A DNA stretch of 14,313 nt from Nonomuraea sp. Its GTDB lineage: Bacteria; Actinomycetota; Actinomycetes; Streptosporangiales; Streptosporangiaceae. Each line of letters opens with the position of its first letter. The first letter of the stretch is position 1. Under the pieces are notes generated by a model. It ran no database searches. It was not told the origin of the DNA and saw nothing but the letters and a program-made list of their open reading frames with translations. The stretch is from assembly GCA_013362835.1 (NCBI GenBank), contig JABFVJ010000282.1, positions 1-14,313 on the forward strand, read 5' to 3'. Shown one piece after another: positions 1 through 6,944 of the stretch. A program made the translations under genes and the position numbers.

Positions 1-1
1 G

Positions 2-1054
2 TCACACGAGGGCCCGGGAAGGGCTCCTGGTTCGGCGGGGCAGGGGACGGTGTTCCAAGCGGGGCAAGGGACGGTGTTCCCAGCGGATCATGGGACGGTC
101 CCCGGTTCGGCGGGGCAGGCGCTGCCCGGTTCGGGCGGCCAGGGAGTGGCGCTCCCGGAGGGCTCGTCGGGGCAGGGGGCCGCGGGTCCTTCCACGGGCC
201 TGGGTTCGATAAGCCCGGGTGCGATGGGCCCGGGTTCGGTGGGGGCGGGGTTCGCCGGGGTGGAGGCCGGGCGGGCGGGGGAGGCGCGGTGTCATGGGCC
301 GCTCGCCCTCAGAGGCGGCCACTTGGCCCCCTACTGCCGCTGGTGCGGCCGGGTGGACGCGGCGTGGCGGTGCCCGTCCTGCGGGAGCCCGAGGCTGCGT
401 GCCGTGGTGACGGGCGCGAGGCGTACGGCCGAAGAGCTCGGCCGGGCCTTCCCCTCGGTGCAGGTGCGTACGTCGGGACGTGACGGCGTGCTGGCCCGCG
501 TGCCCGCCACCCGCGCCCTGGTGGTCGCCACGCCGGGAGCCGAGCCCGTGGCCGAGGGCGGCTACGCGGCGGCCGTGCTGCTCGACGGGTGGGCGCTGCT
601 CGGCCGGGCCGACCTGAGGGCGGGGGAGGAGACGGTACGAAGGTGGATGAACGCGGCCGCGCTGCTACGCCCGTCCGCCGAGCTGGTGGTGCTCGGGGAC
701 GCGGGGCTGCCGGCCGTACAGGCGCTGCTGCGGTGGGATCCGGTCACGCACGCCGAACGCGAGCTCGGCGACCGGGCCGAGCTGGGGTTCCCGCCCGCCG
801 TGCGGATGGCGACGCTGACGGGTTCGGCGAGCGCCGTACGCCAGATGCTCGACGAGGTACGCCTGCCGCCCGACGCCGAGGTGCTCGGCCCCGTCCCCGT
901 GGACGAGTCTGGCCTGGAACGGGCCATGATCCGCGTACGGCGGGCAGGCGGCGCGGCGCTCGCGGCGGCGCTCAAGGGGGCCAGTGGGGTTCGTGCGGCG
1001 CGTAAGACACCAGATGTCGTGAGGGTGAGTGTCGACCCACTCGACCTGATTTAG
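2..1054 (+). CDS. priA: Primosomal protein N' (PriA), C-terminal part, 5' end outside window
   Basis: The reading frame is open from base 2 to the TAG at 1052-1054, so this is the C-terminal ~350 residues of a larger protein. The first ~93 residues (2-280) are a Gly/Pro/Ser/Ala-rich low-complexity stretch. Then come zinc-binding cysteines: one at 290, a CRWC pair at 335-346 and a CPSC pair at 371-382. After these come the actinobacterial PriA signatures RTAEELGRAFP, ATPGAEPVAEGGY, DLRAGEETVRRWMNAAAL and ELGFPPAVRM. PriA reloads the replisome at stalled forks. In well-studied PriA helicases motif V contains GTQM and motif VI resembles QVAGRAGR; here the equivalent places read ATPGAEP and RRWMNAAALLRP, so helicase activity is doubtful. 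This matches what is known of actinobacterial PriA proteins, which are generally thought to lack helicase function. The protein ends 49 nt before the next gene. The family call is firm; the N-terminal domains cannot be assessed. Confidence 0.88.
   Translation, partial: SHEGPGRAPGSAGQGTVFQAGQGTVFPADHGTVPGSAGQALPGSGGQGVALPEGSSGQGAAGPSTGLGSISPGAMGPGSVGAGFAGVEAGRAGEARCHGPLALRGGHLAPYCRWCGRVDAAWRCPSCGSPRLRAVVTGARRTAEELGRAFPSVQVRTSGRDGVLARVPATRALVVATPGAEPVAEGGYAAAVLLDGWALLGRADLRAGEETVRRWMNAAALLRPSAELVVLGDAGLPAVQALLRWDPVTHAERELGDRAELGFPPAVRMATLTGSASAVRQMLDEVRLPPDAEVLGPVPVDESGLERAMIRVRRAGGAALAAALKGASGVRAARKTPDVVRVSVDPLDLI
29..118 (+). repeat. Imperfect 24-bp in-frame tandem repeat inside priA
   Basis: Two 24-bp units at 38-61 and 62-85 differ at only two positions and encode GQGTVFQA and GQGTVFPA. 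A decayed third unit at 86-103 begins DHGTV. The block is flanked by two copies of a 15-bp stretch coding GSAGQ (29-43 and 104-118). The stretch continues to about 280 as looser Gly/Pro/Ser pentapeptides (for example SPGAM, GPGSV, GAGFA at 211-255). The unit length is a multiple of three, so copy-number change would keep the frame. Confidence 0.7.
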
Positions 1055-1091
1055 ACCGTTTCCCCGATTCGCTCATCTCTTGGTCACCCGT

Positions 1092-1097
1092 TAGCGT
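1092..1097 (+). promoter_or_regulatory. Candidate -10 hexamer TAGCGT for a leaderless transcript
   Basis: TAGCGT fits the actinobacterial -10 pattern TANNNT and begins exactly 12 nt before the GTG at 1104, leaving six nt between hexamer and start codon. No purine-rich ribosome binding site precedes that GTG. No convincing -35 is visible at 16-19 bp upstream. The same arrangement occurs before the paralogous gene at 2611. Confidence 0.4.
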
Positions 1098-1103
1098 GCC
1101 TCT

Positions 1104-2573
1104 GTGTCGATCGAATGGGTGAACCAGGCCATCGACGACCTGCGGGCATGGGGGCGCGCGCGGGAAGTCGAAGTGGACGCGGACGAGGTCCGCCTGCTCT
1201 GCGACTACGCCAGCGACTACCTCGACGTCAACCACCTGCGCGACTTCACTCCGGAGACCTTCGACGAGCTGCTGCTGTCCATCTACCCGCGCAAGGTCAT
1301 CGCGCCCCCGGAGAGCGCTCCCGAGACCGTCGCCGCGGCCCGCACGCTCGTCGACTACCTGAGCGACGCCGGCCACGCGAGCCCCGCCACCGCGGCGGGC
1401 ATGCGCGCGAGGCTCGACGACATCGGCCCCCGCATGCCCGGCGCGCTCGCCGACACGGCCAACTTCGGCATGGCCAAGAGCCTGTTCAGCTCGATCGGGC
1501 CCGAGTCGCTGGAGCAGGCGGTCCAGCTGCCGGCCGGCGACCTGCCCGACCTGGAGGAGGCGCCCTGCGAGTGCCCGGGGTGCGCCCCGCTGCCCGCCGT
1601 ACGCCTCGCGTCGGAGGAGGAGCTGACCGAGGCGCTGCGGAGCGTTCCGATGCTGGCGCGCGACCCGCTGCCGGGCGCCGGCGAGCCCCTGGAGGGCTGG
1701 GCGGCGACCGTGGCCCGGCTCCTGGAGGACGACACCGGCGGCTCGGTCACCGGCCACGCCGAGCTCGACGAGGGCCTCTACGACCTGTTCGACATGCTCT
1801 ACCGCCTCCAGTCGCCGGTGCCCGTCTCGGTCGTCCGCGACTATCTGGAGGAGATCTCCGGCGAGGGCGCGGTCGACGTGGCGGGGGCGCTCGACCGGCT
1901 GGCCGCCTGGGGCCTGATCCGGGTCGGCGGCGAGGCCACCGAGCTCACCCCGCTCGCGGTGTGGGGGCTGCGCGAGCACTACCTCTCCCTCGGACTCGAC
2001 GCACCGGAGGCCCCCGACCTCGGCGACGCCGACGCGCGCGGCCTCATCGAAGGGCTGCTCGAAGGTCTGCCCGCCGAGCTCGCCGAGCACGACATCACCC
2101 GCTGGCTGTCCGGCCGCACGCCGGGCGAGGCCGCCGCCGAGCTGCTGTCGGCCGCCTCCGGCGCGCCCGCCGTGGCCCGCGGCATCGCGATCACCATCGT
2201 CGACCGGCTCGGCCCGGAGGCCGAGGAGCAGGTCCGCGACCACCTCGACGACCAGGAGCTGCGCCCGCACGCCATACACTGGCTTGCCGCACGCGGTCTC
2301 GGCGCGCCGCCGCTCACCCAGGACGAGCTGCTCTGGGTCAGCGTCGACATGCTGGCGCTGGCGATGCCCGCCGCCGAGGAGGATCCGGAGATCTTCGCCG
2401 AGAACATGGCGGCGTCGGGCCCGCCGGCCCATCTCATCGAGGAGATGTGGCGGGTCGACCACCCCGACGTGGTCGAGGTTCTGGAGCTGCTCGGACGCTC
2501 GATCCCCGACGACACGGTGGCCAAGGCGGCACGCAAGGCGGCGTTCAAGGCACGCTCCCGCGCCATCCGTTGA
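1104..2573 (+). CDS. Conserved hypothetical protein, upstream member of a tandem paralogous pair
   Basis: A 489-aa protein of unknown function, predicted soluble: no signal peptide or membrane segment is visible. It is Asp/Glu-rich and mostly helical in character. Residues 1-135 are unique to this copy. Residues 155-160 contain a small cysteine cluster, CECPGC, followed by the stretch LAS-EEEL that starts the similarity to the next gene. Residues ~225-295 resemble a winged-helix module (DRLAAWGLIRV then LTPLAVWGLR). Residues ~365-420 hold LGPEAEEQVRDHLDD, IHWLA and APPLTQDELLW-SVD. The C-terminus (453-485) has HPDVVEVLELLGRSIPDD then the basic VAKAARKAAFKARS, reminiscent of HEAT-like helical repeats. 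The GTG at 1104 has no Shine-Dalgarno and sits 12 nt after a -10-like hexamer, so translation may be leaderless. Its place between priA and def suggests a housekeeping role, but that is inference only. Confidence 0.85.
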   Translation: MSIEWVNQAIDDLRAWGRAREVEVDADEVRLLCDYASDYLDVNHLRDFTPETFDELLLSIYPRKVIAPPESAPETVAAARTLVDYLSDAGHASPATAAGMRARLDDIGPRMPGALADTANFGMAKSLFSSIGPESLEQAVQLPAGDLPDLEEAPCECPGCAPLPAVRLASEEELTEALRSVPMLARDPLPGAGEPLEGWAATVARLLEDDTGGSVTGHAELDEGLYDLFDMLYRLQSPVPVSVVRDYLEEISGEGAVDVAGALDRLAAWGLIRVGGEATELTPLAVWGLREHYLSLGLDAPEAPDLGDADARGLIEGLLEGLPAELAEHDITRWLSGRTPGEAAAELLSAASGAPAVARGIAITIVDRLGPEAEEQVRDHLDDQELRPHAIHWLAARGLGAPPLTQDELLWVSVDMLALAMPAAEEDPEIFAENMAASGPPAHLIEEMWRVDHPDVVEVLELLGRSIPDDTVAKAARKAAFKARSRAIR

Positions 2574-2598
2574 GTACGCCCTTGTGACTGCTGTGCAG

Positions 2599-2604
2599 TA
2601 AGTT
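2599..2604 (+). promoter_or_regulatory. Candidate -10 hexamer TAAGTT for a leaderless transcript
   Basis: TAAGTT matches TANNNT and begins exactly 12 nt before the GTG at 2611, as TAGCGT does for the upstream paralogue. Both copies also share CCT at the same place between hexamer and start. No Shine-Dalgarno is present. The 37-nt gap between the two genes could hold a promoter, but no good -35 is visible. Confidence 0.45.
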
Positions 2605-2610
2605 TCCTGG

Positions 2611-3957
2611 GTGGCAAACAATGTCTTCGACCTCGCCGAGCTGCGCAAGCTGATCGATGAGCAGGCCGCCGTGCCCCCACGGCCACCTGAGGAGACCTCC
2701 GTGGAGCACGAGGCGCTGACGTTCCCGCCCGTCCTGCTGGCCTCCGACGCCGAGCTGGCCAAGGCGGTCCCCGCGGTGCCGCTCGTCGCCGACGCGATCC
2801 GCCTGACCGCCTGGACGGGCAGCCGCGAGGTGGCGCCCGACGGCATGCTGAGCGAGTCCGACGCCGACGCCGCCGCGGAAGAGCTGGGGCTCCAGAAATC
2901 CCGGCTGCGGCTGATCTGGATCGTCGCCGTCAACACCGGGCTGCTGCGCATCCTCGGCGGCCGGGCCTCGCGCGGTCCGCTGTCGATGCAGCTCACCGTC
3001 GAGGCCACGCTGGAGTTCTGGGACGGCGTGGTCATGGACGTGCTCGACCGCGCCGACGACGGCCTGACCGGCTCGGAGGTGGTCGACGGCCACCTGGCCG
3101 AGATGCTGGCCACCATCTACTCCGTGCGCTCGGGCGTGGCCGTCGGCAACCTGGCCAGGGGCATCCTGCAGTCCCACGAGGTCGCCTGCGCGCCGGGGCC
3201 GGTCGAGATGCGCAGGCTCGCCGCCGCGCTGCCGGCAGAGCTGCTGGAGGCGGTGTCGCTGCTGTCGTACTGCGGGCTGGTCGAGCAGACCGAGGCGGGG
3301 CGCACGGCGCTGACCCCGCTCGGGGTCTGGGCCATCCGGCGCGACCTGCTGCGCGAGGGCCACGACGCGCCCACCGCCGCCGAGGTGCAGGTCTTCGCCG
3401 ACCTGTCCGCGGCCGAGCTGGTCGAGGCGCTGGTGAAGGGCACGGCCACGCAGAGCGCCGTGGCGGGCTGGCTGGAGCGCCGCGCGCCGGAGGCGGCCGC
3501 GCGCGACCTGATCGAGATCGCCGCGTCCGGCACGGCGGGCCAGCGCGGCGCGGTCGGCGCCATCCTGGAGGAGCTCGGCCCGGAGGCCGAGGCCCCCGTC
3601 AGGCAGGCGCTCGACCATCCGCTGACGCGCCGCTACGCCGCCTCCTGGCTGCACATCCGCGACCTGGAGGCCCCGCCGCTCAGCTCCGAGGACCACACCT
3701 GGATCGCGGTCGACAACCTCGCCGCGCTCATGCACCTGTCGGGGCCGGCCGCGGGCCGCCTCGACATGCCCGAGCCAGGGGAAGACCTGATCAAGCTGGT
3801 CGGCGCGATGCCCGCCGTCGGCCACCCCGACACGATCGCGGTGCTCGACATGCTCGCCGGCGCCCACGACGACCAGGCCGTCGCCAAGGCCGCCCGCAAG
3901 GCCGCGATGAAGGCGCGCTCGCTGGCGCACGCCCGGCCGCCGTCCCGCCGCCGGTAA
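2611..3957 (+). CDS. Conserved hypothetical protein, downstream member of a tandem paralogous pair
   Basis: A 448-aa soluble protein of unknown function, paralogous to the gene just upstream. Shared landmarks, in order: PPVLLASDAELAKAVPAVPLVAD (39-61), a possible winged-helix segment ending ALTPLGVWAIRRDLL (233-247), LGPEAEAPVRQALD (322-335), AASWLHIRDLEAPPL (343-357), W-IAVDNLAAL (364-373), GHPDTIAVLDMLAG (404-417) and the basic tail VAKAARKAAMKARS (424-437). It lacks the ~135-residue N-terminal region and the CECPGC cluster of its neighbour. Instead residues 1-38 are a short acidic/proline-rich leader. Residues ~99-116 form a hydrophobic patch (RLRLIWIVAVNTGLLRIL) that could be buried helix rather than membrane. 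GTG 2611 was chosen because the -10-like TAAGTT lies 12 nt upstream. The protein ends 38 nt before the def start. Confidence 0.85.
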   Translation: MANNVFDLAELRKLIDEQAAVPPRPPEETSVEHEALTFPPVLLASDAELAKAVPAVPLVADAIRLTAWTGSREVAPDGMLSESDADAAAEELGLQKSRLRLIWIVAVNTGLLRILGGRASRGPLSMQLTVEATLEFWDGVVMDVLDRADDGLTGSEVVDGHLAEMLATIYSVRSGVAVGNLARGILQSHEVACAPGPVEMRRLAAALPAELLEAVSLLSYCGLVEQTEAGRTALTPLGVWAIRRDLLREGHDAPTAAEVQVFADLSAAELVEALVKGTATQSAVAGWLERRAPEAAARDLIEIAASGTAGQRGAVGAILEELGPEAEAPVRQALDHPLTRRYAASWLHIRDLEAPPLSSEDHTWIAVDNLAALMHLSGPAAGRLDMPEPGEDLIKLVGAMPAVGHPDTIAVLDMLAGAHDDQAVAKAARKAAMKARSLAHARPPSRRR

Positions 3958-3982
3958 ACTGGGCGGATCCACGTTCGAGAAC

Positions 3983-3987
3983 AGGAG
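3983..3987 (+). promoter_or_regulatory. Shine-Dalgarno AGGAG that sets the def start at TTG 3996
   Basis: AGGAG at 3983-3987 is followed by an 8-nt spacer and TTG at 3996. The in-frame GTG at 3987 overlaps the last base of this site and so cannot use it. The TTG start gives [15 protein letters not shown], the usual N-terminus of actinobacterial deformylases. Confidence 0.75.
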
Positions 3988-3995
3988 TGAGCCCC

Positions 3996-4544
3996 TTGGC
4001 GATCCAGTCGATCCGGCTGTTCGGAGATCCGGTGCTGCGCACCCCGGCGGCCCCGGTCGTCGACTTCGACAAGGAGCTTCGCAAGCTGGTCAAGGACCTC
4101 ACCGACACGATGATGGACGCCCCCGGCGCCGGTCTCGCCGCCCCCCAGATCGGGGTGGGGCTGCGGGTGTTCACCTACTACGTCGACGACCAGCTCGGCC
4201 ATCTGATCAACCCCGACCTCGACCTGTCGGCCGAGCTCGATGAGGAGGGCGAGGAGGGCTGCCTGTCCTTCCCCGGCCTGTCCTACCCGACGCCGCGCGC
4301 GATCAGGGCCGTGGCCAAGGGCCACAACATGCACGGCGAGCCGGTCACGCTGGAGGGCACCGACCTGATGGCCCGCTGCTTCCAGCACGAGACCGACCAC
4401 CTCGACGGCATCCTGTTCATCGACCGGATGGACCCCAAGCAGCGCAAACTCGCGATGAAGGCGATCCGCGAGGCGGAGTGGAGCGGCCTGTCCGCCCCCG
4501 TGGTCAAGATGTCGCCGCACGCCACCGGCGGAAGGGCGCTCTGA
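3996..4544 (+). CDS. def: Peptide deformylase
   Basis: A 182-aa cytoplasmic metalloenzyme that removes the N-formyl group from nascent proteins. All three family motifs are intact: GAGLAAPQ (44-51), EGCLS (87-91, with metal ligand Cys89) and QHETDH (130-135, metal ligands His131 and His135, catalytic Glu132). The length is normal for a type I deformylase, with a short C-terminal extension after about residue 160. The TTG start is chosen from the Shine-Dalgarno site; starting at GTG 3987 would add only MSP. fmt begins 2 nt after the stop, which couples the enzyme that removes formyl groups to the one that adds them. A TAAACT hexamer overlapping the stop of the preceding gene (3955-3960) could be its -10, but no -35 supports it. 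Confidence 0.96.
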   Translation: MAIQSIRLFGDPVLRTPAAPVVDFDKELRKLVKDLTDTMMDAPGAGLAAPQIGVGLRVFTYYVDDQLGHLINPDLDLSAELDEEGEEGCLSFPGLSYPTPRAIRAVAKGHNMHGEPVTLEGTDLMARCFQHETDHLDGILFIDRMDPKQRKLAMKAIREAEWSGLSAPVVKMSPHATGGRAL

Positions 4545-4546
4545 CG

Positions 4547-5476
4547 ATGCGGCTGGTCTTCGCGGGCACACCCGACACGGCGCTGCCTTCGCTGCGCACG
4601 CTGATCGACTCGCCCCGGCACGAGGTGGTGGCCGTCATCACCCGCCCCGACGCCCAGTCAGGGCGGGGGCGCAAGGTCCACCCCTCGCCGGTGGCCGAGC
4701 TCGCGGAGGAGGCCGGCATCGAGGTGCTGCGCCCGGCCAAGGTCGGCGACCCCGCCTTCCTCGACACGCTGCGCGCCCTCGACCCCGACTGCTGCCCGGT
4801 GGTCGCCTACGGCGCGCTGCTGCCGCAGTCGGCGCTCGACGTGCCCCGCCACGGCTGGATCAACCTGCACTTCTCGATCCTGCCCGCCTGGCGCGGCGCG
4901 GCGCCCGTCCAGCACGCGGTGCTCCACGGCGACGAGATCACCGGGGCCACGACGTTCCAGATCGTCAAGGAGCTCGACGCGGGGCCGGTCTACGGCGTCG
5001 TCACCGAGCCGGTCCTGACCCACGACACCAGCGGTTCCCTGCTCGAACGCCTGTCGGTCTCGGGCGCGGGCCTGCTCGCCGCCACGCTAGACGGCGTCGA
5101 GGACGGCGCCCTGGAGGCGCGTCCGCAGCCGTCCGACGGCGTCACCGTCGCCCCCAAGATCAGCGTCACCGACGCGCGGGTCGACTGGTCCAAGCCGGCC
5201 ATGCGCGCCGACCGCGTGATCCGCGCCTGCACCCCCAACCCGGGGGCGTGGAGCGAGTTCAGGGGGCAGCGGGTGAAGCTCGGCCCGGCCAGGATCGCGG
5301 TGCGGGCCGACCGGCTCCCGCCGGGGAGGATCCTCGCCACCAAGCAGCTCGTGCTCGTCGGCACCGCCACCGACCCCCTGGAGCTGGGCGAGGTGCAGCC
5401 GCAGGGCAAGCGGCCGATGACCGCGGTCGAGTGGGCGCGCGGCGTCCGGCTCGAGGGTGACGATGCCTTCGAGTGA
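4547..5476 (+). CDS. fmt: Methionyl-tRNA formyltransferase
   Basis: A 309-aa enzyme that transfers a formyl group from 10-formyl-tetrahydrofolate to Met-tRNA(fMet), making the initiator tRNA. The N-terminal Rossmann-like catalytic domain starts [10 protein letters not shown]. It carries the formyltransferase core [18 protein letters not shown] (105-122) and KELDAGP (141-147). Asn106, His108 and Asp144 match the catalytic Asn/His/Asp triad of the E. coli enzyme. The C-terminal ~100 residues ([20 protein letters not shown]) form the tRNA-binding barrel domain. The ATG at 4547 is preferred to in-frame upstream codons because it gives the family's usual length and N-terminus and lies just after def; a weak GGAAGGG (4530-4536) is its only ribosome-site candidate. 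The 3' end overlaps rsmB by 14 nt. Confidence 0.96.
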   Translation: MRLVFAGTPDTALPSLRTLIDSPRHEVVAVITRPDAQSGRGRKVHPSPVAELAEEAGIEVLRPAKVGDPAFLDTLRALDPDCCPVVAYGALLPQSALDVPRHGWINLHFSILPAWRGAAPVQHAVLHGDEITGATTFQIVKELDAGPVYGVVTEPVLTHDTSGSLLERLSVSGAGLLAATLDGVEDGALEARPQPSDGVTVAPKISVTDARVDWSKPAMRADRVIRACTPNPGAWSEFRGQRVKLGPARIAVRADRLPPGRILATKQLVLVGTATDPLELGEVQPQGKRPMTAVEWARGVRLEGDDAFE

Positions 5477-6905
5477 GCGGGGCGGGCCCACGGGGACCAA
5501 GCCCAGAGGCGGGGCCCGTCCCCGCAGACCGGCGCGCGACCACGCGCGCAACGCGGCCTTCGACGTGCTGCGGGCGGTCGACGAGCGCGACGCCTACGCC
5601 AACCTGCTGCTGCCCCGCCTGCTGCGCGAGCGCGGCATCAAGGGGCGCGACGCGGCGCTGGCCACCGAGCTGGCCTACGGCACGCTGCGCGGCCTCGGCA
5701 CCTACGACGCGATCATCGAGATGTGCAGCGACCGCGCGCCCGACCCCGAGGTGCGCGACGCCCTGCGCCTGGGGGCCCACCAGCTCCTGCGCATGCGCGT
5801 CCCGCCGCACGCGGCCGTCGGCACCACCGTCGACCTCGTACGCCTGCGCGTCGGCCAGGGCGCGGCCAAGTTCGTGAACGCGGTGCTGCGCAAGATCGGC
5901 TCGCGTGAGCTCGAAGACTGGATCCCGATCGTCGCGCCCGACGCCGAGAGCGATCCCGTCGGCCACCTCGCCGTCGCCTACGGCCATCCCCGGTGGATCG
6001 TCTCGGCGTTCCGCGACGCGCTCGGCGGGAGCGGGGAGCTCGCCGACCTGCTCGACGCCGACAACGCCCGTCCGCTCGTGACCCTGGTCGCGCGGCCGGG
6101 GCGCACCGACATGCGGGAGATGGAGGAGGCGGGGGCCACCCCCGGGCGCTACTCGCCGTACGCCGCCTACCTGCGCGAAGGCGACCCCGGCCGGATCGAG
6201 GCCGTCGCCGAGACCCGCGCGGCCGTCCAGGACGAGGCCAGCCAGCTCGTCGCGCTCGCCCTGACCCGGGTGCCGCTCGACGGCGGGGACGAGCTCTGGC
6301 TCGACATGTGCGCGGGCCCCGGCGGCAAGGCCGGCCTGCTCGACGCCATCGCCACCTACGGCGACCTGGCCGGCCTCGGCTCGGAGTCGGAGAGCGCGAT
6401 GGCCTTCCCCGGCGGGGCGCGGGTGCTGGCCGCCGACGTGCAGTACCACCGGGCGCGGCTGGTCTGGCAGACCACCAGGGACGCCGTCGTGGTCACCGCC
6501 GACGGCACCGAGCCCGCGTGGCGGCCCGGGGTGTTCGACCGCGTGATGCTCGACGCCCCCTGCACGGGGCTGGGGGCGCTGCGCCGGCGTCCGGAGGCCC
6601 GGTGGCGGCGCGATCCCGCGAGCATCGCCGAGCTCGGCACGCTGCAACGCCGCCTGCTCGACACGGCGCTCGACGCCGTACGTCCCGGCGGGGTCGTGGC
6701 CTACGTGACCTGCTCGCCCCACCTGGCCGAGACCCGCGTCGTGGTCGGAGACGTCGTGGGCCGCAGGGGCGACGTGGAGCAGCTCGACGCGCGCGACTAC
6801 CTGCCCGAGGCCGACGGGCTCGGCGACGGCCCGCACGCCCAGTTCTGGCCCCACCGCCACGGCACCGACGCCATGTTCCTGGCCCTCCTCCGCAAGCACC
6901 CCTGA
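5463..6905 (+). CDS. rsmB: 16S rRNA (cytosine-C5) methyltransferase RsmB (Sun/Fmu)
   Basis: A 480-aa SAM-dependent enzyme that, in the family, methylates C967 (E. coli numbering) of 16S rRNA. Residues ~25-150 are the NusB-like RNA-binding domain ([31 protein letters not shown]). Residues ~170-260 are a linker containing YGHPRWIV. Residues ~258-480 are the Rossmann methyltransferase domain with [14 protein letters not shown] (280-293, SAM binding), [19 protein letters not shown] (363-381, Cys367) and [10 protein letters not shown] (416-424, Cys417), so both catalytic cysteines are present. About 15-20 residues ([20 protein letters not shown], 298-317) lie between the GPGGK loop and the ADVQ strand, where I would expect a shorter link. 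The ATG at 5463 has GAGGG at 5453-5457; the in-frame GTG at 5457 is the alternative. It overlaps fmt, implying translational coupling. Confidence 0.94.
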   Translation: MPSSERGGPTGTKPRGGARPRRPARDHARNAAFDVLRAVDERDAYANLLLPRLLRERGIKGRDAALATELAYGTLRGLGTYDAIIEMCSDRAPDPEVRDALRLGAHQLLRMRVPPHAAVGTTVDLVRLRVGQGAAKFVNAVLRKIGSRELEDWIPIVAPDAESDPVGHLAVAYGHPRWIVSAFRDALGGSGELADLLDADNARPLVTLVARPGRTDMREMEEAGATPGRYSPYAAYLREGDPGRIEAVAETRAAVQDEASQLVALALTRVPLDGGDELWLDMCAGPGGKAGLLDAIATYGDLAGLGSESESAMAFPGGARVLAADVQYHRARLVWQTTRDAVVVTADGTEPAWRPGVFDRVMLDAPCTGLGALRRRPEARWRRDPASIAELGTLQRRLLDTALDAVRPGGVVAYVTCSPHLAETRVVVGDVVGRRGDVEQLDARDYLPEADGLGDGPHAQFWPHRHGTDAMFLALLRKHP

Positions 6906-6927
6906 TCCCCACGGGGGCCAGGGGTTT
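6899..6927 (+). terminator. Possible intrinsic terminator overlapping the rsmB stop codon
   Basis: CCCCTG (6899-6904) pairs with CAGGGG (6919-6924), and inside it CCCC (6907-6910) pairs with GGGG (6914-6917) around an ACG loop, with a 2x1 internal bulge. TTT follows at 6925-6927. The stem begins in the last two rsmB sense codons and includes its TGA. The short T-run makes this moderate evidence. Confidence 0.5.
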
Positions 6928-6930
6928 CAA

Positions 6931-6936
6931 TAGACT
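6931..6936 (+). promoter_or_regulatory. Candidate -10 hexamer TAGACT for rpe
   Basis: TAGACT fits TANNNT and starts 14 nt before the rpe ATG. No Shine-Dalgarno lies in the normal window (GGCGCATC precedes the ATG), so a leaderless or near-leaderless rpe transcript is plausible. No clear -35 is seen. Confidence 0.4.
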
Positions 6937-6944
6937 GGCGCATC

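Noticed and set aside
2..322. Arg/Pro/His-rich minus-strand frame with repeats at the window start
   Set aside because: Its repeats are the complement of the priA low-complexity codons. The priA frame continues directly into conserved zinc and PriA motifs, so the + frame is the coding one.
2800..2960. Transmembrane segment in the second unknown protein (residues ~99-116)
   Set aside because: The hydrophobic run is short, contains Arg and Asn and occurs once in an otherwise charged soluble protein; a buried helix is likelier.
972..3116. Long open frame on the minus strand opposite the unknown pair (714 codons), with similar long minus frames over 2545-3972, 5259-6899, 7915-9657, 9819-11699 and 11981-13591
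   Set aside because: These mirror strongly supported + strand genes in very GC-rich DNA. Their products are Arg/Gly/Ala/His-rich with no recognisable domain.
3955..3960. TAAACT as a def promoter -10
   Set aside because: It is a good TANNNT match, but it overlaps the stop of the previous gene and has no -35. A Shine-Dalgarno-led def start also fits co-transcription, so it is not listed as a feature.
5457..5459. GTG as the rsmB start
   Set aside because: GTG 5457 overlaps the last G of GAGGG (5453-5457), which is well placed only for the ATG at 5463. The difference is two residues.
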